The notes below the pieces were generated by a model. The model saw nothing but the letters and a program-made list of their open reading frames with translations, made no database searches and was not told the origin of the DNA. Positions 48,979 through 56,715 of a DNA stretch of 64,000 nt are shown here, in pieces. The DNA lies in assembly GCF_002220095.1 (NCBI RefSeq), contig NZ_CP022372.1, forward strand, positions 3,630,501-3,694,500, read 5' to 3'. The first letter of the stretch is position 1, and every line of letters begins with the position of its first letter. The DNA comes from Bosea sp. AS-1. GTDB lineage: Bacteria; Pseudomonadota; Alphaproteobacteria; Rhizobiales; Beijerinckiaceae. The translations under genes and the position numbers were made by a program.

Positions 48979-50115
48979 ATGAAATCGCCCTGGATCCTGG
49001 CGGCCGCGCTCGCCATCGGCTGCGCCCTGCCGGCCCTCGCGCAAGACAAGGTCAAGCTCATCGACGTGATCGAGCTTTCCGGCGCCGGTGCCAGCGCCGG
49101 CACCAACTTCAAGAACGGCGCCGATCTCGCCGCGGCCGACATCAACGCCAAGGGCGGCATCCTCGGCAAGCAGGTCGAGATCACTCATTACGACACGCAG
49201 ACCAATCCGGGTGCGACCCGCGCCGCCGTGCAGCGCGCCATCGACGAGGATGCCTACGCCATCCTCGGGCCGGTCTTCTCCGGGCCGATCTCTGCCTCGA
49301 TGCAGATCTCGCAGCGCGCTGAAGTCGCGCAGATCGTTGCCGGCGAGGCGGCGGGCTTCACCCAGCAGGGCAACCCCTACATCTTCAGGACCTCGCTCAG
49401 CCAATCGGCGGCGATGCCCAAGATCGCGAAATATCTGAAGGACACCGTCAAGGCCGGTACGGTCGCGGTCGTCTGGGTCAACAACGATTTCGGCAAGGGC
49501 GGGCGCGACGCCATCCTGCCCGAGCTGGAGAAGGCCGGCATCAAGGTCACGGCCGATATCGCGACCGAGCAGGGCCAGGCCGATTTCGCCGCCGACGCGA
49601 TCAAGGTCAAGAATGCCAATGCCGACGCCATCTTCGTCTATCTCAACGAGGACGAGAGCGCCCGCTTCCTGCGCGCCGCCAAGCAGCAGGGCATCACCAA
49701 GCCGATGATCGGCGAGACCACGCTGCTCGGCGCCAAGGTGATCGAGCTCGCCGGCGATGCTGCCAATGGCGTCAAGGGCCATGTCGGGCTTTCGGTCGAC
49801 GCGCCGCTGCCGGGCCTCCAGGATTTCGGCAAGCGCTTCCAGGCGAAGTACGGCTATGTCTCCGACCATAACGGCATCAAAGGCTACATGGCCGTCTACA
49901 TGGTGAAGTGGGCGACCGAGAAGCAGAAGAAGCTCGACAAGAAGGGCCTCGCCGACACGCTGCGCGGCGCGACCATCAAGGTCAGCGACGAGCCGGGCAT
50001 CCTGATGGACACCACCGTCCTGAAGAATGGCGACCTCGACCGTGAAAGCTTCCTCGCCGAGGTGGTGAACGGCAAGCAGGTGATCAACACCGTCCTGCCC
50101 AAGCTCAACCCCTAA
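48979..50115 (+). CDS. livK: ABC transporter substrate-binding protein, branched-chain amino acid type
   Basis: 378 residues; the signal peptide ends ALPALAQDKVK. It is a type I periplasmic binding protein of the LivK/HAAT family (VKLIDVIELSGAGASAGTNF, then AADINAKGGILGKQVEI and YAILGPVFSGPISASMQ). It opens a complete livKHMGF set. The ligand may be a branched-chain amino acid, but this family also binds amides, aromatic acids and other compounds. A palindromic repeat separates it from livH. Confidence 0.9.
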   Translation: MKSPWILAAALAIGCALPALAQDKVKLIDVIELSGAGASAGTNFKNGADLAAADINAKGGILGKQVEITHYDTQTNPGATRAAVQRAIDEDAYAILGPVFSGPISASMQISQRAEVAQIVAGEAAGFTQQGNPYIFRTSLSQSAAMPKIAKYLKDTVKAGTVAVVWVNNDFGKGGRDAILPELEKAGIKVTADIATEQGQADFAADAIKVKNANADAIFVYLNEDESARFLRAAKQQGITKPMIGETTLLGAKVIELAGDAANGVKGHVGLSVDAPLPGLQDFGKRFQAKYGYVSDHNGIKGYMAVYMVKWATEKQKKLDKKGLADTLRGATIKVSDEPGILMDTTVLKNGDLDRESFLAEVVNGKQVINTVLPKLNP

Positions 50116-50132
50116 GACCGAATAGCTTTTCC

Positions 50133-50232
50133 GTCATCCCGGGCGGGGCGAAGCGCAGACCCGGGACCCATGCCGGAGCAATTCAGGCGTGGATCCCGGA
50201 TCGGCGCCGCTTCGCGGCTTGTCCGGGATGAC
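50133..50232. repeat. About 100-nt palindromic REP-like element in liv operon
   Basis: Outer inverted arms GTCATCCCGG and CCGGGATGAC, with further imperfect nested pairing inside (GCGAAGCG with CGCTTCGC). It fills most of the 155 bp between livK and livH. This GTCATCCCGG-type palindrome looks like a dispersed intergenic repeat of the group; a shorter relative is at 54861-54895. In RNA it would form a stable structure that could protect livK mRNA and lower readthrough into livHMGF. Confidence 0.75.
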
Positions 50233-50270
50233 GCCTCCTAGTGTGAAACACGAAAGGGAGCGGGAGGCTC

Positions 50271-51149
50271 ATGGCCGAATTCGTCGCCTTCCTCATCGCC
50301 GGCATCGCGACGGGCGCGATCTACGCGCTCGCTGCGATCGGCTTCACGCTGGTCTGGCAGACCTCGCAGACGATCAACTTCGCTCAGGGCGAGTTCGTCA
50401 TGCTGCCAGCCGTGCTGGTGCTGCTGGCGATCAAGCTCCTGGGCGCGCCGCTCTGGCTCGGCGCGCTGGTCGGCATCGTCGCCTTCATCCTGGTCTTCGG
50501 GGTCGGCTTCAAGCTGATCGTCGTCGATCCGATGATCCGGCACGGCGTGCTGCCGCTCGCCATCGCGACCATGGCGCTCTCGACCATCATGAAGGAAGGC
50601 GCCAAGGACGGCTTCTCGGCCGAGGCACAGAACTTCCCCTCCTTCGTACCGACCGACACCGTCGAAATCCTCGGCGCAGCCGTCTCGTTGCAGCATGTCG
50701 CGATCATCGTCGTGGCGCTGGCGGCGATCGGCTTGCTGCAATGGTTCGTCGGCGGGACCAAGCTCGGCCGGCAGATGCAGGCGACGGCGCAGAACCCGAC
50801 TGTGGCGCGCATCCTCGGCATCCCGGTCGAGCGGATGGTGCTGCTGACCTTCGTCATCAATGCGGCGCTCGCCGTCGTCGCCTCGGTGCTGATCTCGCCG
50901 CTCTATCTGGCGAAGTTCTCCAACGGCGAGACGATCGGCCTCTTCGCCTTCATCGCAGCGATCGTCGGGGGCTTCAACCAGGTCCGCGGCGCGCTGGTCG
51001 GCGGCTTGCTGATCGGCGTCGTCGACAGCCTGGCCGCGGCCTATGTCTCGACGCAGTACCGGCTCGCCGTGCCGCTCATCCTGCTCGTCGCCATCATCCT
51101 GCTGAAGCCCGAGGGGCTGATGGGCCGCAAGGAGGAGCGCCGCATATGA
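50271..51149 (+). CDS. livH: Branched-chain amino acid ABC transporter permease LivH
   Basis: 292 residues, about eight membrane helices, the canonical LivH length. FLIAGIATGAIYALAAIGFTL is the N-terminal signature region, and GGFNQVRGALVGGLLIGVVD is the C-terminal loop that contacts the ATPases. Its stop overlaps the livM start (ATGA). Confidence 0.94.
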   Translation: MAEFVAFLIAGIATGAIYALAAIGFTLVWQTSQTINFAQGEFVMLPAVLVLLAIKLLGAPLWLGALVGIVAFILVFGVGFKLIVVDPMIRHGVLPLAIATMALSTIMKEGAKDGFSAEAQNFPSFVPTDTVEILGAAVSLQHVAIIVVALAAIGLLQWFVGGTKLGRQMQATAQNPTVARILGIPVERMVLLTFVINAALAVVASVLISPLYLAKFSNGETIGLFAFIAAIVGGFNQVRGALVGGLLIGVVDSLAAAYVSTQYRLAVPLILLVAIILLKPEGLMGRKEERRI

Positions 51150-52156
51150 GCGCCTCCGCGACAACCTCCCCTGCCCGCCCGGCCACGCGCAGCCGCCTTC
51201 TCGACGGTGCCTTCCTCGCACTCGTCCTCGGCGCGATCATCCTCTGGTTCGCGCCGGTCGGAATGGGTCGATACGGCACCTATGTGCTTTCGCTCTGGCT
51301 CGTCATGAGCATTGCCGTGATGGGGCTGAACCTGACGCTCGGCTATGCCGGCCAGACCTCGCTGGCGCAGGCGGCCTTCATGGGCCTCGGCGCCTATGCC
51401 ACCGCCATCCTGACGACGAAGTACGGCGTGAGCTGGTATGCCGCCTTCGCGCTCTCCGGCCTCATCACCTTCTGCATCGGCATCCTGCTCGGCTTCCCGG
51501 CGCTCAGGGTCCGCTCGCATTACCTCGCCTTCGTCACCCTCGCCTTCTCGACGCTGATCTGGCTCCTGCTGCGCAACGAGCAATGGCTGACCGGCGGCGT
51601 CTTCGGCATCGCCAACATCAACCGGCCGATCTTCCTCGGCCTCAAGCTCAACGGCGCGCTGGAATTTCATCGCTTCCTGGTCGTCGTGACCTTCATCCTG
51701 GCGCTGGCGCTGTGGTGGCTCGTCCGCTCGCCCTGGGGTCGCGCCTTCATGGCGCTGCGCGAGAACCCGGTCCGGGCCGCGAGCCTCGGCGTCGATACGC
51801 GCGCCTATACGCTGCTCGCCTTCGCCATCGGCTCGGCCTATGGCGGCTTTGCCGGTGCGCTCTACGCGCCGCTGGTCGAGTTCATCGACCCCTCCCCCTT
51901 CTCGCTGTCGCAGAGCCTGTTCCTGCTGCTGATGGTGGTGGCCGGTGGCTCGGGCTATCTGCTCGGCCCCTTCATCGGCGCGCTGCTCGGCGTCGTGCTG
52001 CCGGAGTGGCTGCGCTTTGCCGGCTCGCTCTATCTGATCATCTTCGCCAGCATCGTGCTCGTGCTGCTGATCATCTGCCCGCAGGGCGTCAGCGGCCTCG
52101 CCGAGCGCGGCTGGCAGACTCTGCGGCGCGGTCGCCAGGACGGAGGCACGCCATGA
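51146..52156 (+). CDS. livM: Branched-chain amino acid ABC transporter permease LivM
   Basis: 336 residues from the ATG that overlaps the livH stop; a longer open frame upstream is not family-like. Family blocks: LNLTLGYAGQTSLAQAAFMG, FPALRVRSHYLAFVTLAFST, the EAA-like loop RENPVRAASLGVDTRAYTLL and GGSGYLLGPFIGALLGVVLP. Its stop overlaps the livG start (ATGA). Confidence 0.94.
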   Translation: MSASATTSPARPATRSRLLDGAFLALVLGAIILWFAPVGMGRYGTYVLSLWLVMSIAVMGLNLTLGYAGQTSLAQAAFMGLGAYATAILTTKYGVSWYAAFALSGLITFCIGILLGFPALRVRSHYLAFVTLAFSTLIWLLLRNEQWLTGGVFGIANINRPIFLGLKLNGALEFHRFLVVVTFILALALWWLVRSPWGRAFMALRENPVRAASLGVDTRAYTLLAFAIGSAYGGFAGALYAPLVEFIDPSPFSLSQSLFLLLMVVAGGSGYLLGPFIGALLGVVLPEWLRFAGSLYLIIFASIVLVLLIICPQGVSGLAERGWQTLRRGRQDGGTP

Positions 52157-52896
52157 GCCCCGTCCTCGAAGTCCACGACCTGCACAAGGCCTTCGGCGGC
52201 ATCAAGGCCGTCAACGGCGTCTCCTTCTCCGTCAGGGAAGGCGAAATCCTCGGCATCATCGGGCCGAACGGCTGCGGCAAGTCGACCCTGTTCAACTGCA
52301 TCCTCGGCCAGCTCGAACCGACGCAGGGCTCGGTGAAGCTCGACGGCCGCGACGTCACCAATCTGCGCCCGTCCGAGCTTAACCGGCTCGGCGTCAGCCG
52401 CACCTTCCAGCTCCTGCAGGTCTTTCCGGAGCTATCGGTGCGCGAGAACCTGATCCTCGCCGGCCAGGAGCATCAGGGCTCGATGCTCGGCCGGCTGTTC
52501 GGCGCGCGCGATGCCGGCCTCTCCGAGAAGGCCGAGCAGATGATCGGCTTCTTCAAGCTCGGCCATCTCGCCGAGGCCAAGGCGGGGGGCCTCTCCTACG
52601 GCCAGCAGAAGCTGCTCGACGCGGCCATGGCCTTCATGGCCGGCCCGCGCCTCGTGCTGCTCGACGAGCCTGCGGGCGGCGTCAACCTGACCATGCTGGG
52701 CGACCTCAAGGAGCGGCTGCGCGCCATCAATGCCGAGCAGGGCGCAACCTTCGTGGTGATCGAGCACAACATGGATTTCGTGATGAGCCTGTGCTCGCGC
52801 GTGATCGTGCTGGCGGAAGGCAAGATGCTGGCCGAGGGCACACCAGCCGAAGTGCGGGCCAACCCGGCCGTCATCGAGGCCTATCTCGGGCATTGA
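52153..52896 (+). CDS. livG: Branched-chain amino acid ABC transporter ATPase LivG
   Basis: 247 residues. Walker A is GPNGCGKST, the ABC signature is LSYGQQKLLDAA, Walker B is LVLLDEPAGGVN, and the switch His is in VVIEHNMDFV. The C-terminal LivG-type extension ends with VIEAYLGH. Translationally coupled to livM, 10 bp before livF. Confidence 0.95.
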   Translation: MSPVLEVHDLHKAFGGIKAVNGVSFSVREGEILGIIGPNGCGKSTLFNCILGQLEPTQGSVKLDGRDVTNLRPSELNRLGVSRTFQLLQVFPELSVRENLILAGQEHQGSMLGRLFGARDAGLSEKAEQMIGFFKLGHLAEAKAGGLSYGQQKLLDAAMAFMAGPRLVLLDEPAGGVNLTMLGDLKERLRAINAEQGATFVVIEHNMDFVMSLCSRVIVLAEGKMLAEGTPAEVRANPAVIEAYLGH

Positions 52897-52906
52897 GGAG
52901 CGCGGA

Positions 52907-53644
52907 ATGAGCACCCCCATCCTCGAACTCGACCGCGTGGTTGGCGGCTATGGCGCCATGACCATCCTCAACGGCACGAGCTTCGCCGTAAACCGGGGGA
53001 CCATCACCACCGTGATCGGCCCCAACGGCGCCGGAAAATCAACCGTGTTCAAGGCGATCTTCGGCCTCCTGAAGCTGCGCGAGGGCCGCATCCGCTTCGA
53101 CGGGCAGGACATCACCGGCTGGAACCAGCGCCGGCTGCTGGAAGCGGGCATCTGCTACGTCCCGCAGGGCCGCAACATCTTCCCGGAGCTCTCGGTGCGG
53201 CACAATATCGAGCTCGGCGCCGTTGCGGCCGGCTCGCGCATCACCGACATGCCGCAACGTATCGAGGCGGCGCTCGATCGCTTTCCAGCCTTGCGCGCCA
53301 AGGCAGACGTGCAGGCCTCGACCCTGTCAGGCGGGCAGCAGAAGCAACTCGAGATCGTGCGCGGGCTGCTGCTCGACCCCAAGCTCGTGCTGATCGACGA
53401 GCCCTCGATCGGGCTCTCGCCTCTGATGGTGCAGGAGACTTTCGCCATCCTGCAGGAACTCAGGGCGAAGGGCGTCACCATCCTGATGGTCGAGCAGAAT
53501 GCAAGGTCGGCGCTGGAGATTTCCGACGAAGGTCTCGTGCTCGAACTCGGCCGCACCCGGATGCAAGGTCCTGCCGCCGAGATCCTGGCTGATCAGCGCG
53601 TCGGCCAGCTCTTCCTCGGTGGCGCGATGGGCGAGGCTGTCTGA
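52907..53644 (+). CDS. livF: Branched-chain amino acid ABC transporter ATPase LivF
   Basis: 245 residues. Walker A GPNGAGKST, signature LSGGQQKQLEIVRGL, Walker B LVLIDEPSIGLSP, switch His position replaced by Gln in MLMVEQNARSAL, as is normal for LivF. Final gene of the liv set; the alcohol dehydrogenase gene starts 78 bp further on. Confidence 0.95.
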   Translation: MSTPILELDRVVGGYGAMTILNGTSFAVNRGTITTVIGPNGAGKSTVFKAIFGLLKLREGRIRFDGQDITGWNQRRLLEAGICYVPQGRNIFPELSVRHNIELGAVAAGSRITDMPQRIEAALDRFPALRAKADVQASTLSGGQQKQLEIVRGLLLDPKLVLIDEPSIGLSPLMVQETFAILQELRAKGVTILMVEQNARSALEISDEGLVLELGRTRMQGPAAEILADQRVGQLFLGGAMGEAV

Positions 53645-53722
53645 GCCTCGACTTTCGGCGGCTTTGACAGCGGCGCCCGCGCCTGTCGGGATAGCGCCCG
53701 ATCGGAAGACCGGAGCCTGCCC

Positions 53723-54847
53723 ATGAAGATTCGCGCCGCCGTCCTCAATCAAAGCCCGGTTGCGGCGCCCTATGCGCAAAGCCAGCCGCTGCGGATCGAA
53801 GAGCTCGACCTTGCTCCGCCGGAGCATGGCGAGGTGCTGGTCAGGGTCCGGGCGGCGGGCCTCTGCCATTCCGACCTCTCCGTCATCGACGGCAACCGTC
53901 CGCGACCGGTACCGATGGTGCTGGGCCACGAGGCGGCAGGAGAGATCGTCGAAGCCGGACCCGGCGTCGACGACCTGAAACCCGGTGACCGGGTGGTCAT
54001 GGTGTTCGTGCCTTCCTGCGGGCATTGCGCGCCCTGCGCCGAAGGCCGCCCTGCCCTTTGCGAGCCCGGCAACGCCGCCAACGGGCGCGGCGAGATGCTC
54101 GGCGGCGGGCGCAGGCTGTCGGTCGCCGGCCAGCCGGTGCATCACCATATCGGGGTCTCGGCCTTCGCCGAGCATGCCGTGATCTCACGCCGCTCGCTGG
54201 TGAAGATCGAAGCCGATATCCCGCATGAGATCGCCGCGCTCTTCGGCTGCGCCGTGCTGACGGGGGTCGGCGCCGCGGTGAACACGGCCCGGATCAAGGC
54301 CGGAGAGACGGTGGCCGTGGTCGGGCTAGGCGGTGTCGGGCTCTCCGCCCTGCTCGGAGCGATCGCCTGTGGCGCCTCGCGCGTCATCGCCGTCGATCTC
54401 GCGCAGGACAAGCTCGATCTCGCCTTGGCGCTCGGAGCGACCGATGCCTTCAAGGCGGATACCCCGGATGTCGTCGAGGCGATCAAGCAAGCGACGAAGG
54501 GCGGCGTCGACCACGGGCTGGAGATGGCGGGCTCGGTCAAGGCGCTCGACCTCGCCTATCAGATCACCCGGCGCGGCGGCACGACCACGACGGCCGGCCT
54601 GGCCAACCCGGCGCACACCCTCGCACTGTCGCCGGTGAGGCTTGTCGCCGAGGAACGGACCCTGAAGGGCTCCTATGTCGGATCCTGCGTGCCTTCGCGC
54701 GACATTCCGCGCTTCATCGAGCTCTATCAGCGCGGGCGTCTGGCCGTAGACAAGCTCTGGACCAGCTCCGGCAGCCTCGACGAGATCAATGCGGGCTTCG
54801 ACGCGCTGAACGAAGGCCGGACGATCCGCCATATCGTCAGGATGTGA
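53723..54847 (+). CDS. Zinc-dependent alcohol dehydrogenase
   Basis: 374 residues, medium-chain dehydrogenase of the class III/MDR type. Catalytic zinc ligands Cys48 and His69 (AAGLCHSDL, LGHEAAGEI); structural zinc cysteines 99, 102, 105 and 113 (CGHCAPCAEGRPALC). The NAD-binding glycines are VAVVGLGGVGLSALLG. It follows the liv genes on the same strand and converges with an aldehyde dehydrogenase, so the two enzymes may act in series on an alcohol. Substrate unknown. Confidence 0.92.
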   Translation: MKIRAAVLNQSPVAAPYAQSQPLRIEELDLAPPEHGEVLVRVRAAGLCHSDLSVIDGNRPRPVPMVLGHEAAGEIVEAGPGVDDLKPGDRVVMVFVPSCGHCAPCAEGRPALCEPGNAANGRGEMLGGGRRLSVAGQPVHHHIGVSAFAEHAVISRRSLVKIEADIPHEIAALFGCAVLTGVGAAVNTARIKAGETVAVVGLGGVGLSALLGAIACGASRVIAVDLAQDKLDLALALGATDAFKADTPDVVEAIKQATKGGVDHGLEMAGSVKALDLAYQITRRGGTTTTAGLANPAHTLALSPVRLVAEERTLKGSYVGSCVPSRDIPRFIELYQRGRLAVDKLWTSSGSLDEINAGFDALNEGRTIRHIVRM

Positions 54848-54860
54848 GCCTTCTACCCCG

Positions 54861-54895
54861 TCCCGCCATCCCGGGCTTGACCCGGGATGGCGGGA
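54861..54895. terminator. Perfect palindrome between convergent dehydrogenase genes
   Basis: 15-bp perfect stem (54861-54875 with 54881-54895) and a 5-nt loop. No U-tract on either side, yet the position between two converging genes suggests a bidirectional terminator. Its ATCCCGGG core links it to the repeat in the liv operon. Confidence 0.7.
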
Positions 54896-54903
54896 TGAGA
54901 CTG

Positions 54904-56337
54904 TTACCCGTGCTTGTGCACGATGGTCTTGGTCGTCGCGAACTCTTCCAGCGCGATGAAGCCCTTCTCGCGACCGTGGCCGCTCTTGCCGGTACCGCCG
55001 AAGGGCAGCTCGATGCCGCCACCCGCACCATAGCCGTTGATGAAGACCTGGCCGGCGCGGACGCGCTTGGAGACACGCTGCTGGCGCCCGCCATCCCTGG
55101 TCCAGACCGCCGCGACGAGCCCGTAATCGGTGCCGTTGGCGGCCTTGATCGCGTCCTCCTCATCCTCGAAGGGGAAGGCGGCGAGAACGGGACCGAAGAC
55201 CTCCTCTTGCTCCAGGCGGTTGCCGCGCGGCACGGGGCCGAACAGCGTCGGCGTGACGTAGAAGCCGCCATTCGGCACGCCCTGCGCGACCTTGCCTTCG
55301 GCGATCACCGGCACGCCGGCCTCGCGGGTCTGGTCGATGAAGCTCTGGACACGGCCGCGCTGCTTGGCGTTGATGACAGGGCCGCAATCGAGATCCATCT
55401 CGGGCGTGCCGGCCTGCAGCTTCGAGAAAGCCTTGGCGACCTCGGCGACGACGTCGTCATAGATCGACTTCTGAATCAAAAGGCGGCTACCGGCGGAGCA
55501 GGTCTGCCCGGTGTTCTGGACGATGGCCTTGCAGGCGATCGGCACGAAGGCGTCGATATCGGCGTCATCGAAGACGATCTGGGGCGACTTTCCACCGAGT
55601 TCCAGCGTGCAGGGGATGAGGTGCTCGGCGCAGGCGTGCTGTACCATCTTGCCGACCTCGGGCGAGCCGGTGAAGGACATGAAGCCGATGCCGGGATGGG
55701 CGGAAAGCGCCGCGCCCGCCTCATGGCCGCGACCCGCAACGATGTTGATGGCGCCGTCCGGGAAACCGACCTCGCTTGCCAGCTCCGCCAGCCTGAAAGC
55801 CGTGGCGCAAGCATCCTCGGCCGGCTTGAGTACGACCGCATTGCCCATGGCGAGCGAGGCGGTGAGCGAACGGCCGATCATCTGCGCCGGGTAGTTCCAG
55901 GGCAGGATGTGGCCAGTGACCCCGTGCGGCTCATGGATGACGCTGACACTGTAGCCGTTCAGGAAGGGGATGACGTGGCCGTGCACCTTGTCGGCCGCAC
56001 CGCCGTAGAACTCGAAATAGCGGATGGTGGCGTCGATATCGGCGCGAGCCTGGCTCATCGGCTTGCCCGTGTCGCGGGCTTCCAGTTTCGCCAACTCGTC
56101 GAAATGATCCTGCACCTTGAAAGCGAGCTTCGCGATCAGACGCCCGCGCTCGGCTGCGGTCAGCCTGCCCCAGGCGCCATCGAAAGCAGCGCGGGCAGCG
56201 CTGACCGCGGCATCGATGTCGGCGGCGTTGCCGCAGGCGATGCGGGCGAATTCCTCGCCGGTAGCAGGGTCGAGCTTGGCGAGGGTTTCGCCAGTCTGGC
56301 CAGCAACATAGCGGCCATTGATGAAATGTTGATTCAT
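54904..56337 (-). CDS. NAD(P)-dependent aldehyde dehydrogenase
   Basis: 477 residues, ALDH superfamily. Oxyanion Asn148 in LPWNYP, general base Glu246 in LELGGKSPQ, nucleophile Cys280 in NTGQTCSAGS; the cofactor glycines are in SFTGSPEVGK. The closest named relatives are probably betaine or gamma-aminobutyraldehyde-type enzymes, but specificity cannot be assigned. The pairing with the zinc alcohol dehydrogenase next door suggests sequential oxidation to a carboxylate. Confidence 0.92.
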   Translation of the reverse strand: MNQHFINGRYVAGQTGETLAKLDPATGEEFARIACGNAADIDAAVSAARAAFDGAWGRLTAAERGRLIAKLAFKVQDHFDELAKLEARDTGKPMSQARADIDATIRYFEFYGGAADKVHGHVIPFLNGYSVSVIHEPHGVTGHILPWNYPAQMIGRSLTASLAMGNAVVLKPAEDACATAFRLAELASEVGFPDGAINIVAGRGHEAGAALSAHPGIGFMSFTGSPEVGKMVQHACAEHLIPCTLELGGKSPQIVFDDADIDAFVPIACKAIVQNTGQTCSAGSRLLIQKSIYDDVVAEVAKAFSKLQAGTPEMDLDCGPVINAKQRGRVQSFIDQTREAGVPVIAEGKVAQGVPNGGFYVTPTLFGPVPRGNRLEQEEVFGPVLAAFPFEDEEDAIKAANGTDYGLVAAVWTRDGGRQQRVSKRVRAGQVFINGYGAGGGIELPFGGTGKSGHGREKGFIALEEFATTKTIVHKHG

Positions 56338-56715
56338 GTTCGCTTCCGATCACTCAGGCCGGGCATCGCTCCGGCGCAATCGCGCGGCAAACTGATCCCT
56401 TGAGCACCAATCCACAAGAGCAACCTGCGCCGGGTGTCCGCGCGGATGATGCAGGCCAGGCATCGCCTGATTGGCACTGTGTCGAAGGCCGCGGCTCGAC
56501 TTTCCCCAGGGATCACCGGACCTTCAGAGCTGAAGACGCACGCAGCCCGCCAGCGTCGATAAAGATTTCGCCAAGTATCAAGATTTGGCCCGGCATCCCC
56601 CGAAATTTCGTCGATTCGAAAGAAAACTGTCGCACGACATACCGTTCATTAATAACCCTTTACCGAAAATGCCCTTGCGCTGCGTCAAGGACTCAATCGA
56701 CCGGTAAGGCAGGCA
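56338..56715. other. 378-bp noncoding region between divergent aldehyde dehydrogenase and GGDEF-EAL genes
   Basis: No convincing gene. The right half is AT-richer (about 56560-56670) and would hold the promoter of the GGDEF-EAL gene; a CtrA-like site lies at 56649-56664. The left half resembles ordinary GC-rich spacer and would hold the aldehyde dehydrogenase promoter. I see no RNA gene. Confidence 0.6.
56649..56664. promoter_or_regulatory. CtrA-like site (TTAA-N7-TTACC) upstream of GGDEF-EAL gene
   Basis: One mismatch from TTAA-N7-TTAAC, 51 bp upstream of the start of the c-di-GMP enzyme gene, a functional class often under CtrA in alphaproteobacteria. Confidence 0.35.
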
